A stretch of DNA of 8,968 nt from Sulfurimonas sp. (GCA_027063585.1 JAMORM010000050.1:1-8968); one strand, 5' to 3'. Shown: positions 1-6,257, counted from the stretch's first letter. Notes: generated by a model not told the origin, from the letters alone. Numbers and translations are program-made.

Positions 1-158
1 ACGATTGAATCAACAAGTTGAGAATCAAATTTTGTCAATTCGCTGTATTTGTAATATTCGTAGGAGAGTGAAAGACTTAGGAGCGTCAGGAGTAGAATGA
101 AAAAGAGAAAGTAGTCTTTTTTGACGCTAAAAAGCGTCACTTTCTCTAAGACTTGCAT
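1..158 (-). CDS. comEC: ComEC/Rec2-type DNA uptake channel, N-terminal fragment
   Basis: Only the first 52 codons are in the window; the gene continues past position 1. The visible peptide begins MQVLEKVTLFSVKKDY, followed by a hydrophobic segment at residues 17-32 and then a YEYYKYSELTKFDSQLVD stretch. This is how the ComEC proteins of Campylobacterota start: a short cytoplasmic tail, a first membrane helix, then the OB-like region. ComEC is the inner-membrane channel that carries single-stranded DNA into the cell during natural transformation. The ATG directly follows the dnaB TAG stop with no base between them. No Shine-Dalgarno is visible, so translation is probably coupled to dnaB. The identification rests on the short N-terminus and on the dnaB-comEC neighbourhood known from Helicobacter. 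Most of the protein, including the competence domain, cannot be seen. Confidence 0.7.
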   Translation of the reverse strand, partial: MQVLEKVTLFSVKKDYFLFFILLLTLLSLSLSYEYYKYSELTKFDSQLVDSI

Positions 159-2636
159 CTAAATAGAGGGCATTTCCATTTGCGGCATATCAATATTTGC
201 CGAGCTTGTATCTACATTTTCATAGACGGTTTCAACGCCTTGTGCATAGCCGGGTGCATCTACGAAGCGGGTAAGTTTTTTTTGAAAGATGAGTTTTACA
301 TGTCCCGTAGGACCGTTTCTTTGTTTACCGATGATGATTTCAGCATCTTCTTCTTCTTTTTCAATATAGGTTGAGGTAAACTCTTTGCCTTCTGCTTTTG
401 CCGCTTTTTCACGCTCTTTTTCTTCTTTGTAAAGGTAAACATCATCACGGTAGACAAATAAAATAATGTCTGCATCCTGCTCAATGGAACCTGATTCTCG
501 AATATCACTGAGCATCGGACGTTTGTCATTACGACTCTCAAGTCCACGGTTAAGCTGTGAGAGTGCGACTATTGGCATTTCAAGCTCACGCGCAAGCATT
601 TTAAGCCCACGTGATATTTCTGATACCTGTAAGTGACGGTCTTGATTACCGACACCCTGCATAATCTGCAAATAATCTATCACGGCTATTTCAATCTCGG
701 GATGCTGATTTTTGAGTTTTCTAAGCTTGCTTCTGAGCTGGTTAATGTTGATACTTCCCTGATCATCCACAAAAAGTTTTGCAGAATTCATTTTATCGAT
801 TGCCCCGTTGAGGTTGGACCACTGATCATCATTCATATCGCCCACACGGAGCTTTTGCAGAGGAATGGAAGTCTGAATAGAGAGCAGACGCAACATTAAC
901 TGTTCAGCCGGCATTTCAAGCGAGAAAAACGCAACACCTTTGCCTTGGAGTATCAGTGAATTGACGGTGTTGAGGATAAAAGAAGTATTATGTGTGACGG
1001 TCATATCTTCTAATAAAAAAAGATGGTTTCCATCTATGGTAAATCCATAATAATCATCCACTTTGTCGTATTCGACTTGAATGCTTGTATGGAGATGTTC
1101 CCGTTTTGAGAGGAGTTCTCTTGCTTTTTTTCTGGCAATTTTTGTTGGAATTTTGTCTAAATGCCCTACTATACGTAGTCGAAATACATCACATTCATAA
1201 TTGATTTTTTTAATTTTGGCTTTTTTTGTTTTTATGGAAACGCGAAATCCAAGTGAATCTGCTAAAAATTTAATTTGACGGGCGAGCTTTTCATCTTTTT
1301 GTACAATTTCAAAAACATGAAATTTATCATCATAATACCCATCACTGTCTATAAGTCCGGCTAAAAGTTCCAGTCTGTTTTTTTGTGAATTTTTCAAATA
1401 TTGATGAGGAATATGTTTTGCGTTTAATACTCCTAATTCTCTTAGTTTTTTTTGCAGTGAGTTGTCTGAAAATTTTGAAACACCACGTTTTCCTGAAGTT
1501 ATTGCATATATAGGACATTTTTCTTTGTTGTTATGCTGTTTTGTCACTTGAAGATGCAAATTTTTGGCATAATTGTTTAAATAATGGACAACTTCTTTGT
1601 CTTGTGTGGCAATAGCAACACTGCTACTTGTCCCATCGCCTAACCATATTCCAAGAAAATAAGGCTCTATGTGGAGTTTTTGCTTAGGAAATTCAACGGC
1701 TACCTTGTAGCCTTTGTAATTGGAATGAAATTTATTTGATTTTTGAATGTACTCTTTTACCGGTATATTTAAAATATCTCCATGTTTATACTTGTTCTCA
1801 TTTCTGCTGCGTTTGAGTGAAAGTATATGACTTTCGTTCACACGGTAATCAATTCCTTTATTTTGCCGTACCCAATACATTTTTTCTCTGCCCCGAGCAA
1901 GTGAGAGGACATTACGCGGTGTCGAATCATCACCCATAAGTTGCTCGCCTACTTGAATATCTTCGACATTTTTAACTGTTCCATCAAACATCAAAACTTT
2001 TGTACCTCGTCCAAGGCATTTCCCCATCGCAGGTCGAGCTGCAATAATGACAAGGTCTCCTTTGCCAAACCCCGTTGTCATTTTGTTAAGTTCTTTAAAC
2101 CCTGTATCGACACCGACAAGCACGGAATTTCCCCGTGCTTTCATCTCTTTAATGTACTCCATCGTATCAAAAGTCATTTTTGGAGAGTCTTTAAAGTCAC
2201 TTGTCTGGTTGTCTTGGGTGATTTCATAGAGTTTTTTCTCTACAATGTCGACAACTTCGGCAGAGGGAAGTTCCTCTTCGACGGTCACTCTTTTTATCTC
2301 GGTCGTGAGTGTTAAAAGATGGCGTTTGAGTGATTTGTCTTTGATTTCATCGACATAGGCCTTGGTATTTGAAATCGGGTTTGCAGAGAGAATTTCAAGT
2401 AAAACCTGTTCGTCAAATTTTTTGGCCTTGATGAGTTCTTTTTTGATAAACTCTTCATCTATGGGCTGATCTTTTTGCAAGAGCAAGAGCATTGCAGAAA
2501 ATATATCCTGATGTGCAGGCAGATAAAAATCATCTTTTTTCAGTGCTACGCTAAGTTCATCAAACTGGCTCGGTTCAAAGACTATGGAGCTTAATACGGA
2601 ACGCTCAAAAGCGAGATTGTAGAGATTGTCCTGCAT
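159..2636 (-). CDS. dnaB: Replicative DNA helicase DnaB, interrupted by an intein
   Basis: The ring-shaped 5'-3' helicase unwinds DNA at the replication fork. The 825-residue product is an extein of 481 residues, a normal DnaB length, plus a 344-residue intein at residues 207-550. Residues 1 to about 105 form the DnaB N-terminal domain (LAFERSVLSSIVF near the start). The RecA-like ATPase begins around residue 170. Walker A is split: ARPAMGK ends at K206, and TSFILNTVNS resumes at T551. Walker B is AVIDYLQIMQ (D654). The H4-like segment runs RPMLSDIRESGSIEQDAD (706-723), and KQRNGPTG lies near 771-778. The acidic C-terminal tail ends MEMPSI. The start ATG overlaps the ispG stop by one base (TAATG). 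A good Shine-Dalgarno, GGGAAGG, lies inside the end of ispG. The gene is the middle member of ispG-dnaB-comEC and shares the ispG promoter. No frameshift or stop breaks either the extein or the intein. Confidence 0.97.
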   Translation of the reverse strand: MQDNLYNLAFERSVLSSIVFEPSQFDELSVALKKDDFYLPAHQDIFSAMLLLLQKDQPIDEEFIKKELIKAKKFDEQVLLEILSANPISNTKAYVDEIKDKSLKRHLLTLTTEIKRVTVEEELPSAEVVDIVEKKLYEITQDNQTSDFKDSPKMTFDTMEYIKEMKARGNSVLVGVDTGFKELNKMTTGFGKGDLVIIAARPAMGKCLGRGTKVLMFDGTVKNVEDIQVGEQLMGDDSTPRNVLSLARGREKMYWVRQNKGIDYRVNESHILSLKRSRNENKYKHGDILNIPVKEYIQKSNKFHSNYKGYKVAVEFPKQKLHIEPYFLGIWLGDGTSSSVAIATQDKEVVHYLNNYAKNLHLQVTKQHNNKEKCPIYAITSGKRGVSKFSDNSLQKKLRELGVLNAKHIPHQYLKNSQKNRLELLAGLIDSDGYYDDKFHVFEIVQKDEKLARQIKFLADSLGFRVSIKTKKAKIKKINYECDVFRLRIVGHLDKIPTKIARKKARELLSKREHLHTSIQVEYDKVDDYYGFTIDGNHLFLLEDMTVTHNTSFILNTVNSLILQGKGVAFFSLEMPAEQLMLRLLSIQTSIPLQKLRVGDMNDDQWSNLNGAIDKMNSAKLFVDDQGSININQLRSKLRKLKNQHPEIEIAVIDYLQIMQGVGNQDRHLQVSEISRGLKMLARELEMPIVALSQLNRGLESRNDKRPMLSDIRESGSIEQDADIILFVYRDDVYLYKEEKEREKAAKAEGKEFTSTYIEKEEEDAEIIIGKQRNGPTGHVKLIFQKKLTRFVDAPGYAQGVETVYENVDTSSANIDMPQMEMPSI
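987..2018 (-). mobile_element. In-frame intein (344 aa) with LAGLIDADG endonuclease, in the DnaB P-loop
   Basis: This segment encodes residues 207-550 of the dnaB product. It starts with Cys207 (CLGRGTKVLMFDGTV, block A) and ends with VTHN550 (block G), followed by Thr551 of the extein. That gives the nucleophiles of a class 1 intein: C1, terminal His-Asn, and +1 Thr. Block B is RVNESHILSL with His270; the usual TxxH threonine is Asn267. Block F is YYGFTIDGNHLFLLED. The joint is K206/T551 inside Walker A. Removal would restore ARPAMGK-TSFIL, a normal P-loop. The segment looks more AT-rich than its host gene: two hand-counted 60-base lines in the intein hold 16 and 19 G+C, against 30 and 23 in two extein lines. 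This fits acquisition by homing. The borders are set by the motifs and by alignment of the extein to the DnaB family, and are precise to the codon. Confidence 0.95.
1137..1679 (-). other. LAGLIDADG homing endonuclease domain inside the dnaB intein
   Basis: The domain covers roughly residues 320-500 of the dnaB product; its borders are approximate. Motif 1 (block C) is YFLGIWLGDG, residues 326-335, with acidic residue D334. Motif 2 (block E) is LLAGLIDSDGYY, residues 424-435, with D432. Block D is seen as the AKHIP segment at residues 406-410, with Lys407. The later FLADSLGFRVSI stretch matches block H. Two LAGLIDADG motifs in one chain make a single-chain, pseudo-dimeric endonuclease, expected to cut an intein-free dnaB allele at the P-loop coding sequence and so spread the intein. 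Both acidic residues are present and the frame is open, so the endonuclease is probably active. Activity itself is an inference. Confidence 0.85.
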
Positions 2637-3694
2637 TATGCCTTCCCTACCATTTTTTCCACTTCACTCACAAATCTGTTTACGAGTTCTTTCTCGTCAA
2701 GATTCGCGACTACTTCGCCTTTGACCATGACAAGCCCTTTACCTTTGCCGTAGGCTATGGCGACATCAGCATGTTTTGCCTCGCCTATGGCATTGACGAC
2801 ACAGCCCATTACGCTTACATCTAGCGGTGTTTTTATATGTGCCGTTCTTTTTTCTATCTCTGCAACAGCACTTACCAAGTCAGCTTCAATTCTTCCGCAG
2901 GTTGGGCAGGAGATGATGTTAAGCCCTTCTTTGAGCACGCCGCTGTCTTTTAGAATGGCACGTCCGACTTTTATCTCTTCTTCAAGCTCACCGGTAATGG
3001 AAACACGCATAGTATCACCGATGCCCTCGAGTAAAAGTGTTCCTAAACCTATGGCACTTTTGACAGTAGCATGAAAAATTGTTCCCGCTTCGGTAACACC
3101 CAAATGAAACGGATAGATATTTTTAGGGCGTAACATTCTATAGGCTTCTACCGTTCTTTGCACATCGCTGGCTTTGAGTGAGATCTTAATGTCATTAAAG
3201 CCTAAATCTTCTAAAAATTTGATGTTATATTCAGCCGATGCGACCATTGCTTCTGCCGTCGGACCATACTTATCGTCAAATTCTTTTTCTAAGCTTCCTG
3301 CATTAACCCCAATGCGAATAGGGAGGTTTCTCTCTTGGCATGCTTTTACTATCTCTTTTATTTTGTTCTTATCGCCGATATTCCCGGGATTAAAACGAAT
3401 ACAGTCAACGGACTCGGCTGCAATGAGTGCGAGTTTGTAGTTAAAGTGTATGTCTGCAACAAGCGGCAGTGAAATCTGCTCTTTAATTGCTTTGAGTGCC
3501 AAGGCATCTTCCATATCAGGCACGGCAACACGGACAATGTCCGCACCTGCAAAATGAAGACGTTTTATCTGCTCGACCGTCGCTGCAACATTGTGTGTGT
3601 CAGAGTAGGTCATAGACTGCACGGAAATGGGGGCATCCCCGCCCACAGCCACATCACCGACAAATATTTTTTTAGTAGGGTATCTTTTTATCAT
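2636..3694 (-). CDS. ispG: 4-hydroxy-3-methylbut-2-en-1-yl diphosphate synthase (IspG/GcpE)
   Basis: This cytosolic iron-sulfur enzyme of the non-mevalonate (MEP) pathway reductively converts methylerythritol cyclodiphosphate (MEcPP) to HMBPP, the precursor of isoprenoids. The 352-residue length is that of the short bacterial form. The N-terminal TIM barrel shows [15 protein letters not shown] (residues 22-36), [11 protein letters not shown] (50-60), [12 protein letters not shown] (79-90) and RFNPGNIG (100-107). The C-terminal domain holds the [4Fe-4S] ligands: Cys263 and Cys266 in ISCPTCGR, Cys298 in VMGCVVN, and Glu305 in [10 protein letters not shown]. The set is complete and the enzyme should be functional. 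The gene is first in its transcription unit and its stop overlaps the dnaB start. No Shine-Dalgarno precedes the ATG. A -10 box lies 6 bases upstream, suggesting a leaderless message. Confidence 0.97.
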   Translation of the reverse strand: MIKRYPTKKIFVGDVAVGGDAPISVQSMTYSDTHNVAATVEQIKRLHFAGADIVRVAVPDMEDALALKAIKEQISLPLVADIHFNYKLALIAAESVDCIRFNPGNIGDKNKIKEIVKACQERNLPIRIGVNAGSLEKEFDDKYGPTAEAMVASAEYNIKFLEDLGFNDIKISLKASDVQRTVEAYRMLRPKNIYPFHLGVTEAGTIFHATVKSAIGLGTLLLEGIGDTMRVSITGELEEEIKVGRAILKDSGVLKEGLNIISCPTCGRIEADLVSAVAEIEKRTAHIKTPLDVSVMGCVVNAIGEAKHADVAIAYGKGKGLVMVKGEVVANLDEKELVNRFVSEVEKMVGKA

Positions 3695-3708
3695 AAAATG
3701 ATTTTAGC
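3695..3708 (-). promoter_or_regulatory. Putative leaderless promoter of ispG (-10 TAAAAT)
   Basis: Read on the minus strand, GCTAAAAT (3708-3701) is followed by CATTTT and then the ispG ATG at 3694. The -10 hexamer TAAAAT at 3706-3701 ends exactly 6 bases before the start codon, so transcription would begin at or next to the A of ATG. An A-rich run lies just upstream, but no clear -35 is seen. The same TA(A/T)AAT-N6-ATG layout occurs at two other gene starts in this window. The transcription start is inferred from spacing alone. Confidence 0.55.
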
Positions 3709-3765
3709 TTTTTTTTGATGAAGAAGTGCTTTAGTTATGATAATTCAAAACTAATTTTTATTTGA

Positions 3766-3831
3766 TTTTCGGAAGCAAGGTTTTAACCTTGCCTTTTAGG
3801 CTTTAAAGCAAATTAGCCTAGGTTAAAACCT
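3766..3831. repeat. Palindromic repeat copy A (ispG / receptor intergenic region)
   Basis: Reading on the plus strand, TTTTCGGAA (3766-3774) is followed by three palindromic modules. Module 1 is GCAAGGTT-TT-AACCTTGC (3775-3792). Module 2 is GCTTTAAAGC (3800-3809). Module 3 is the CCTAGG-centred stretch around 3814-3824. Over a longer range, AGGTTTTAACCT (3778-3789) is perfectly complementary to AGGTTAAAACCT (3820-3831), and TAGGCT (3797-3802) to AGCCTA (3815-3820), so the element can also fold as one long hairpin. The order flank, large hairpin, small hairpin, CCTAGG module matches copies C and D. No ORF is visible here. Confidence 0.75.
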
Positions 3832-3866
3832 CAATGCCATTAAGTTAAGAAAAAAGTTCGATATTC

Positions 3867-3985
3867 TTTCGGAACCTAGGGTTTAAACGCTAAAGCGTAA
3901 CTTAGAAAAAAACTAAATTTTTTTCTGTAACCTAGGCCTTAGTCTTGAAAGACACAAAGCCCGCACTGAAGTACGGGTTCCGAAA
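3867..3985. repeat. Composite palindromic element (copies B and C) bounded by 10-bp inverted repeats
   Basis: The ends are perfect inverted repeats: TTTCGGAACC (3867-3876) and GGTTCCGAAA (3976-3985). Inside are CCTAGG at 3875-3880 and 3931-3936, ACGCT-AA-AGCGT (3887-3898), a poly-A/poly-T hairpin AGAAAAAAA/TTTTTTTCT (3904-3912 and 3918-3926), GTCTT-GA-AAGAC (3942-3953) and CCCGCACT-GA-AGTACGGG with one mismatch (3960-3977). The right half, read on the minus strand, is copy C of the repeat family. The sequence CTAAATTTTTTTC at 3913-3925 also resembles the flank of copy D. The element lies just past the receptor stop codon. Together with copy A it fills most of the 296-base gap between the receptor and ispG, where I see no gene. 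Confidence 0.75.
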
Positions 3986-3990
3986 AAAGT

Positions 3991-5967
3991 TTAGAATTTG
4001 AAATCTAAATTTGTATAGAAGTAACGACCGGGTTCATTGAGAAGGAGTTTTTCTCCGCTTCCCGTAGCAACAAGTGTTAAATCTATATAAGTATTACTTT
4101 GTGCATAGGTTTTGTCAAACATATTATTTACACCGACGGTAAAGTCAAATTTTTTATTTACTGCATGTTTTATTTTTGCGTTGAGTACTGCCCAGCCTGC
4201 TAAAACCTGCTCGCCGTTGTCATCATCTATTTTATCCCATTTTTTACTTGCTTGAACTTCCAGTGTTGCCAAAGAGTTACTTGCATATTCATAATTAAGT
4301 GCGGCATTTGCGCGAAGTGGAGCCATGTCTGCAAGATTTGTATTTGTCTCTCCTGCAAGGGCATGATCTTTTTTCCCACGTTTGTAAGAAGCGCCCATGT
4401 CAAGTGTTATATCATCATTTATGTAGTAAGAACCACTTAGTTCCGCTCCGTAAACTTTGGCGTCAATATTTTCAAATATATTTGAGCTTTTTGTGGCATT
4501 GATATAGATGTAATTTTTTAGTTTTGAATAGAACCCTTTTATTTTTAGTTTAAAGTAGTCATTATCTGTCTCATACCCAAAATCGACTTCTTGATTTTTT
4601 GTTTGGTCAAGTGTCGGTGTTCCTTTTAGTCCACCTTTCATAAAATACAATTCTCTTCCATCAGGAACGCGGTAAGCCTGCCCGACTCCAAAAAAGAGTT
4701 TGTTTTGACTGTTGAGTGCATAGGTTGTAAAAATATTTATACCAAGTCCGTTGTATGTGTTTGACTGGTGTGCACTGTTGTCATCTTGAACTTTTGAGTG
4801 ATCGTATCTTGCTCCTGCTTTTACATGTAAGGCACTGTATTGTTTTTCAAGTGTTGTAAAAACGGCACTGTTTTTTGTTAGGGCATGATCAATACTATCA
4901 CCTTTAAACAAACCATTATTATTATTTATATATTCACCTCTCCATTTTCGTCTGCTGCCGTCTAATCCAACAACAAGTGTATAAGAGTTGATGTTAAAAC
5001 TGTTTTTGAGCTTTACTCCCTGCATCGTCGTCCACATATGGTTTGTTGTGTCATTTGAGGTGTTTGAGTCATTAGCAGAATTTCTATATTCGGTACTCAT
5101 CGGATGATCTACATCAGAGTAGTAATATTGCAGATTAATATTTTTGTATGTATCGGAAATATTGTCTATATTATATGCAACACTGTATATGTTAGAATCA
5201 TCAGAAATCGCATCCATCGAAGTGTTTGGATACATCACATTGTCACTACGATTTGCCGTGACGCTCAAACGCAGTTCCTGATTTTTAGCAGTCGTTATAA
5301 ATGCTTTTGCCATCATTGAATTTTTTTTGTAGGCTTGCATATCTTCATATTGTGGCTGGTACTGATTACCGGTAGGGGCTTTTTTCTTGACCTGTTGCGC
5401 AAGAGTATCACTGTTTCCGTCATGGTACTGATCGCTTGATTCTGTTGAAGCAGTTACTAAAACTCTGATGAGATCATTGCCTCCGCTGGCAGTTGCTCCA
5501 AATTTTTTGTAGTTCCATGAACCAAAACCTAAATTGATTTGTCCTTGAAAATCTTTGCTGGGTTTTTTTGTCGTGATTTTAAGTCCCCCGCTTAAATTAC
5601 CGTAATTTTGGACATCATAAGGACCTTCAATAACTTCGATTGTATCAATTTGATTTGTCAAAATGTGTGAAACAGGAGGATCCATTCTGTTTGGACAGGC
5701 ACCGTAAACTTTTGTACCGTCAACTTCTACGGAAATGTTGTCACGTTTTTGTCCACGAATTAAGACATCGTTCGCTATACCGCTACGACGGCTCATGTCT
5801 ATAGCCGGAACGGAAGTGCTGAGTGCTTCGGCGACATCTGCCGAAGTTTGTGCATTTTGCGCTACCTCGGTTATGGTTGTCGACTCTATACTCAACGGCG
5901 CAAGTTCAATTTCAGACGCATATAAAGAGGAGAATACCAAAAGTGATAAGCTGATCGTTTTTTTCAT
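3991..5967 (-). CDS. TonB-dependent outer-membrane receptor, OprC/NosA copper type
   Basis: This is a 658-residue outer-membrane beta-barrel with an N-terminal plug, energised by TonB-ExbB-ExbD. Residues 1-17 (MKKTISLSLLVFSSLYA) form a signal peptide, and a likely TonB-box region follows (APLSIESTTI, 23-32). The plug runs from about 40 to 135 with VLIRGQKRDNISVEVDG (68-84), IDTIEVIEGPYDVQNYG (107-123) and GGLKITTKKP. The barrel ends in the aromatic YTNLDFKF. The plug contains YGACPNRMDPP, where Cys91 and Met95 form a CxxxM motif, and a later loop contains DVDHPM, where His288 and Met290 form HxM. In Pseudomonas OprC these two motifs bind copper, so a copper ligand is the best prediction. The start is supported by AAAGG (5974-5978) six bases before the ATG. 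It reads as a single-gene unit, with the repeat cluster downstream. Substrate assignment is by motif, not by experiment. Confidence 0.9.
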   Translation of the reverse strand: MKKTISLSLLVFSSLYASEIELAPLSIESTTITEVAQNAQTSADVAEALSTSVPAIDMSRRSGIANDVLIRGQKRDNISVEVDGTKVYGACPNRMDPPVSHILTNQIDTIEVIEGPYDVQNYGNLSGGLKITTKKPSKDFQGQINLGFGSWNYKKFGATASGGNDLIRVLVTASTESSDQYHDGNSDTLAQQVKKKAPTGNQYQPQYEDMQAYKKNSMMAKAFITTAKNQELRLSVTANRSDNVMYPNTSMDAISDDSNIYSVAYNIDNISDTYKNINLQYYYSDVDHPMSTEYRNSANDSNTSNDTTNHMWTTMQGVKLKNSFNINSYTLVVGLDGSRRKWRGEYINNNNGLFKGDSIDHALTKNSAVFTTLEKQYSALHVKAGARYDHSKVQDDNSAHQSNTYNGLGINIFTTYALNSQNKLFFGVGQAYRVPDGRELYFMKGGLKGTPTLDQTKNQEVDFGYETDNDYFKLKIKGFYSKLKNYIYINATKSSNIFENIDAKVYGAELSGSYYINDDITLDMGASYKRGKKDHALAGETNTNLADMAPLRANAALNYEYASNSLATLEVQASKKWDKIDDDNGEQVLAGWAVLNAKIKHAVNKKFDFTVGVNNMFDKTYAQSNTYIDLTLVATGSGEKLLLNEPGRYFYTNLDFKF

Positions 5968-6002
5968 TTTTTGCCTTTTTTTGTTTAATAAATAGTTTAA
6001 AT

Positions 6003-6022
6003 AATAATTTTAAGAAATTATT
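6003..6022. promoter_or_regulatory. AT-rich inverted repeat, possible operator of the receptor gene
   Basis: AATAATTT (6003-6010), spacer TAAG, AAATTATT (6015-6022) is a perfect 8-bp inverted repeat. It lies 36 bases upstream of the receptor ATG and covers the predicted transcription start. The position suits a repressor site, for example for a Fur-like or copper-responsive regulator. AT-rich DNA makes chance palindromes common, so this is weak evidence. Confidence 0.3.
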
Positions 6023-6028
6023 TAACTT

Positions 6029-6034
6029 ATCATA
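6029..6034 (-). promoter_or_regulatory. Putative -10 of the copper-receptor promoter
   Basis: On the minus strand TATGAT (6034-6029) matches the -10 consensus at five of six positions and follows a T-rich stretch (CTTCTTTTTG), as is common in Campylobacterota promoters. No -35 at standard spacing is convincing. Transcription would start near 6022, giving a leader of about 55 bases with a normal ribosome binding site, unlike the predicted leaderless genes in this window. Confidence 0.4.
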
Positions 6035-6070
6035 CAAAAAGAAGTGTTACAAAAGTATTAATTTTTTTGC

Positions 6071-6076
6071 TAAAAT
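6071..6076 (+). promoter_or_regulatory. Putative leaderless promoter (-10 TAAAAT) of the small ORF
   Basis: TTTTTTTGCTAAAAT (6062-6076) combines a T tract, an extended-type TGC and the -10 hexamer TAAAAT. TACAAT then separates it by exactly 6 bases from the ATG at 6083. There is no Shine-Dalgarno in between, so the message would begin at or near its start codon. Confidence 0.45.
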
Positions 6077-6082
6077 TACAAT

Positions 6083-6187
6083 ATGAGTACAAAAGAAAAA
6101 ATAAAACGGACAATTTTAATAGCTTTGGGTTTTGCCTTGGCAACATATTTGATTATGAGCGGGATGGCTATGTTGGGTGTGAAGTAG
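6083..6187 (+). CDS. Small single-span membrane peptide, 34 aa, hypothetical
   Basis: ATG at 6083 opens a 34-codon frame ending in TAG. The peptide starts MSTKEKIKRT, a short basic N-terminus, and continues ILIALGFALATYLIMSGMAM, one hydrophobic helix of about 20 residues, ending LGVK. The positive-inside rule would place the N-terminus in the cytoplasm. I do not recognise a family. Support for it being real comes from the well-placed -10 six bases upstream, the clean membrane topology and the use of a gap that would otherwise be empty. Against it are its size and the lack of a ribosome binding site. It diverges from the copper receptor (115 bases between starts) and ends 2 bases before repeat copy D. 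A role in membrane metal handling would be speculation. Confidence 0.5.
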   Translation: MSTKEKIKRTILIALGFALATYLIMSGMAMLGVK

Positions 6188-6189
6188 CC

Positions 6190-6247
6190 TTACCTGGTAA
6201 ATCTTTAAGATGTACAGCCCAGGTTAAAACCTGGGTTCCGAAAAAAA
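6190..6247. repeat. Palindromic repeat copy D (between the small ORF and aguA)
   Basis: Three perfect palindromes lie in a row: TTACC-T-GGTAA (6190-6200), ATCTT-T-AAGAT (6201-6211) and CCCAGGTT-AA-AACCTGGG (6218-6235). They are followed by TTCCGAAAAAAA (6236-6247). Aligned to copy C, the stretch from AGCCC to TTCCG has the same 25-base length, and the two hairpins are separated by 6 bases in both. The flank CTAAA-T-run-CGGAACCC, read on the minus strand, is almost the same as at copy C. It lies between converging gene ends, 10 bases from the aguA stop codon. Confidence 0.8.
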
Positions 6248-6257
6248 TTTAGTATTT

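Noticed and set aside
488..530. A second intein at the RESG/SIEQD site of DnaB, which is occupied in Synechocystis
   Set aside because: The sequence reads RPMLSDIRESGSIEQDAD without interruption, so this site is empty.
2757..3552. Several antisense frames of 60-105 codons across ispG, dnaB, the receptor and alr
   Set aside because: They are shadows of the strongly conserved genes on the other strand, with no promoter, ribosome binding site or recognisable protein features.
3766..3985. Repeated palindromes as a possible CRISPR array
   Set aside because: The units vary in arm sequence and orientation, there are no regular unique spacers of constant length, and no cas genes are nearby.
6218..6247. 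Copies C and D as intrinsic terminators of the receptor, the small ORF or aguA
   Set aside because: On the plus strand the hairpin is followed by TTCCG and an A run. On the minus strand the T run comes before the hairpin, not after it. Neither is the hairpin-then-U-tract order, although folding could still slow polymerase.
6067..6252. A 61-codon plus-strand frame across the small ORF and repeat D
   Set aside because: It starts with a non-ATG codon inside the -10 region, runs through the palindromic repeat and has no coherent topology. The 34-codon frame within it has a better start and promoter.
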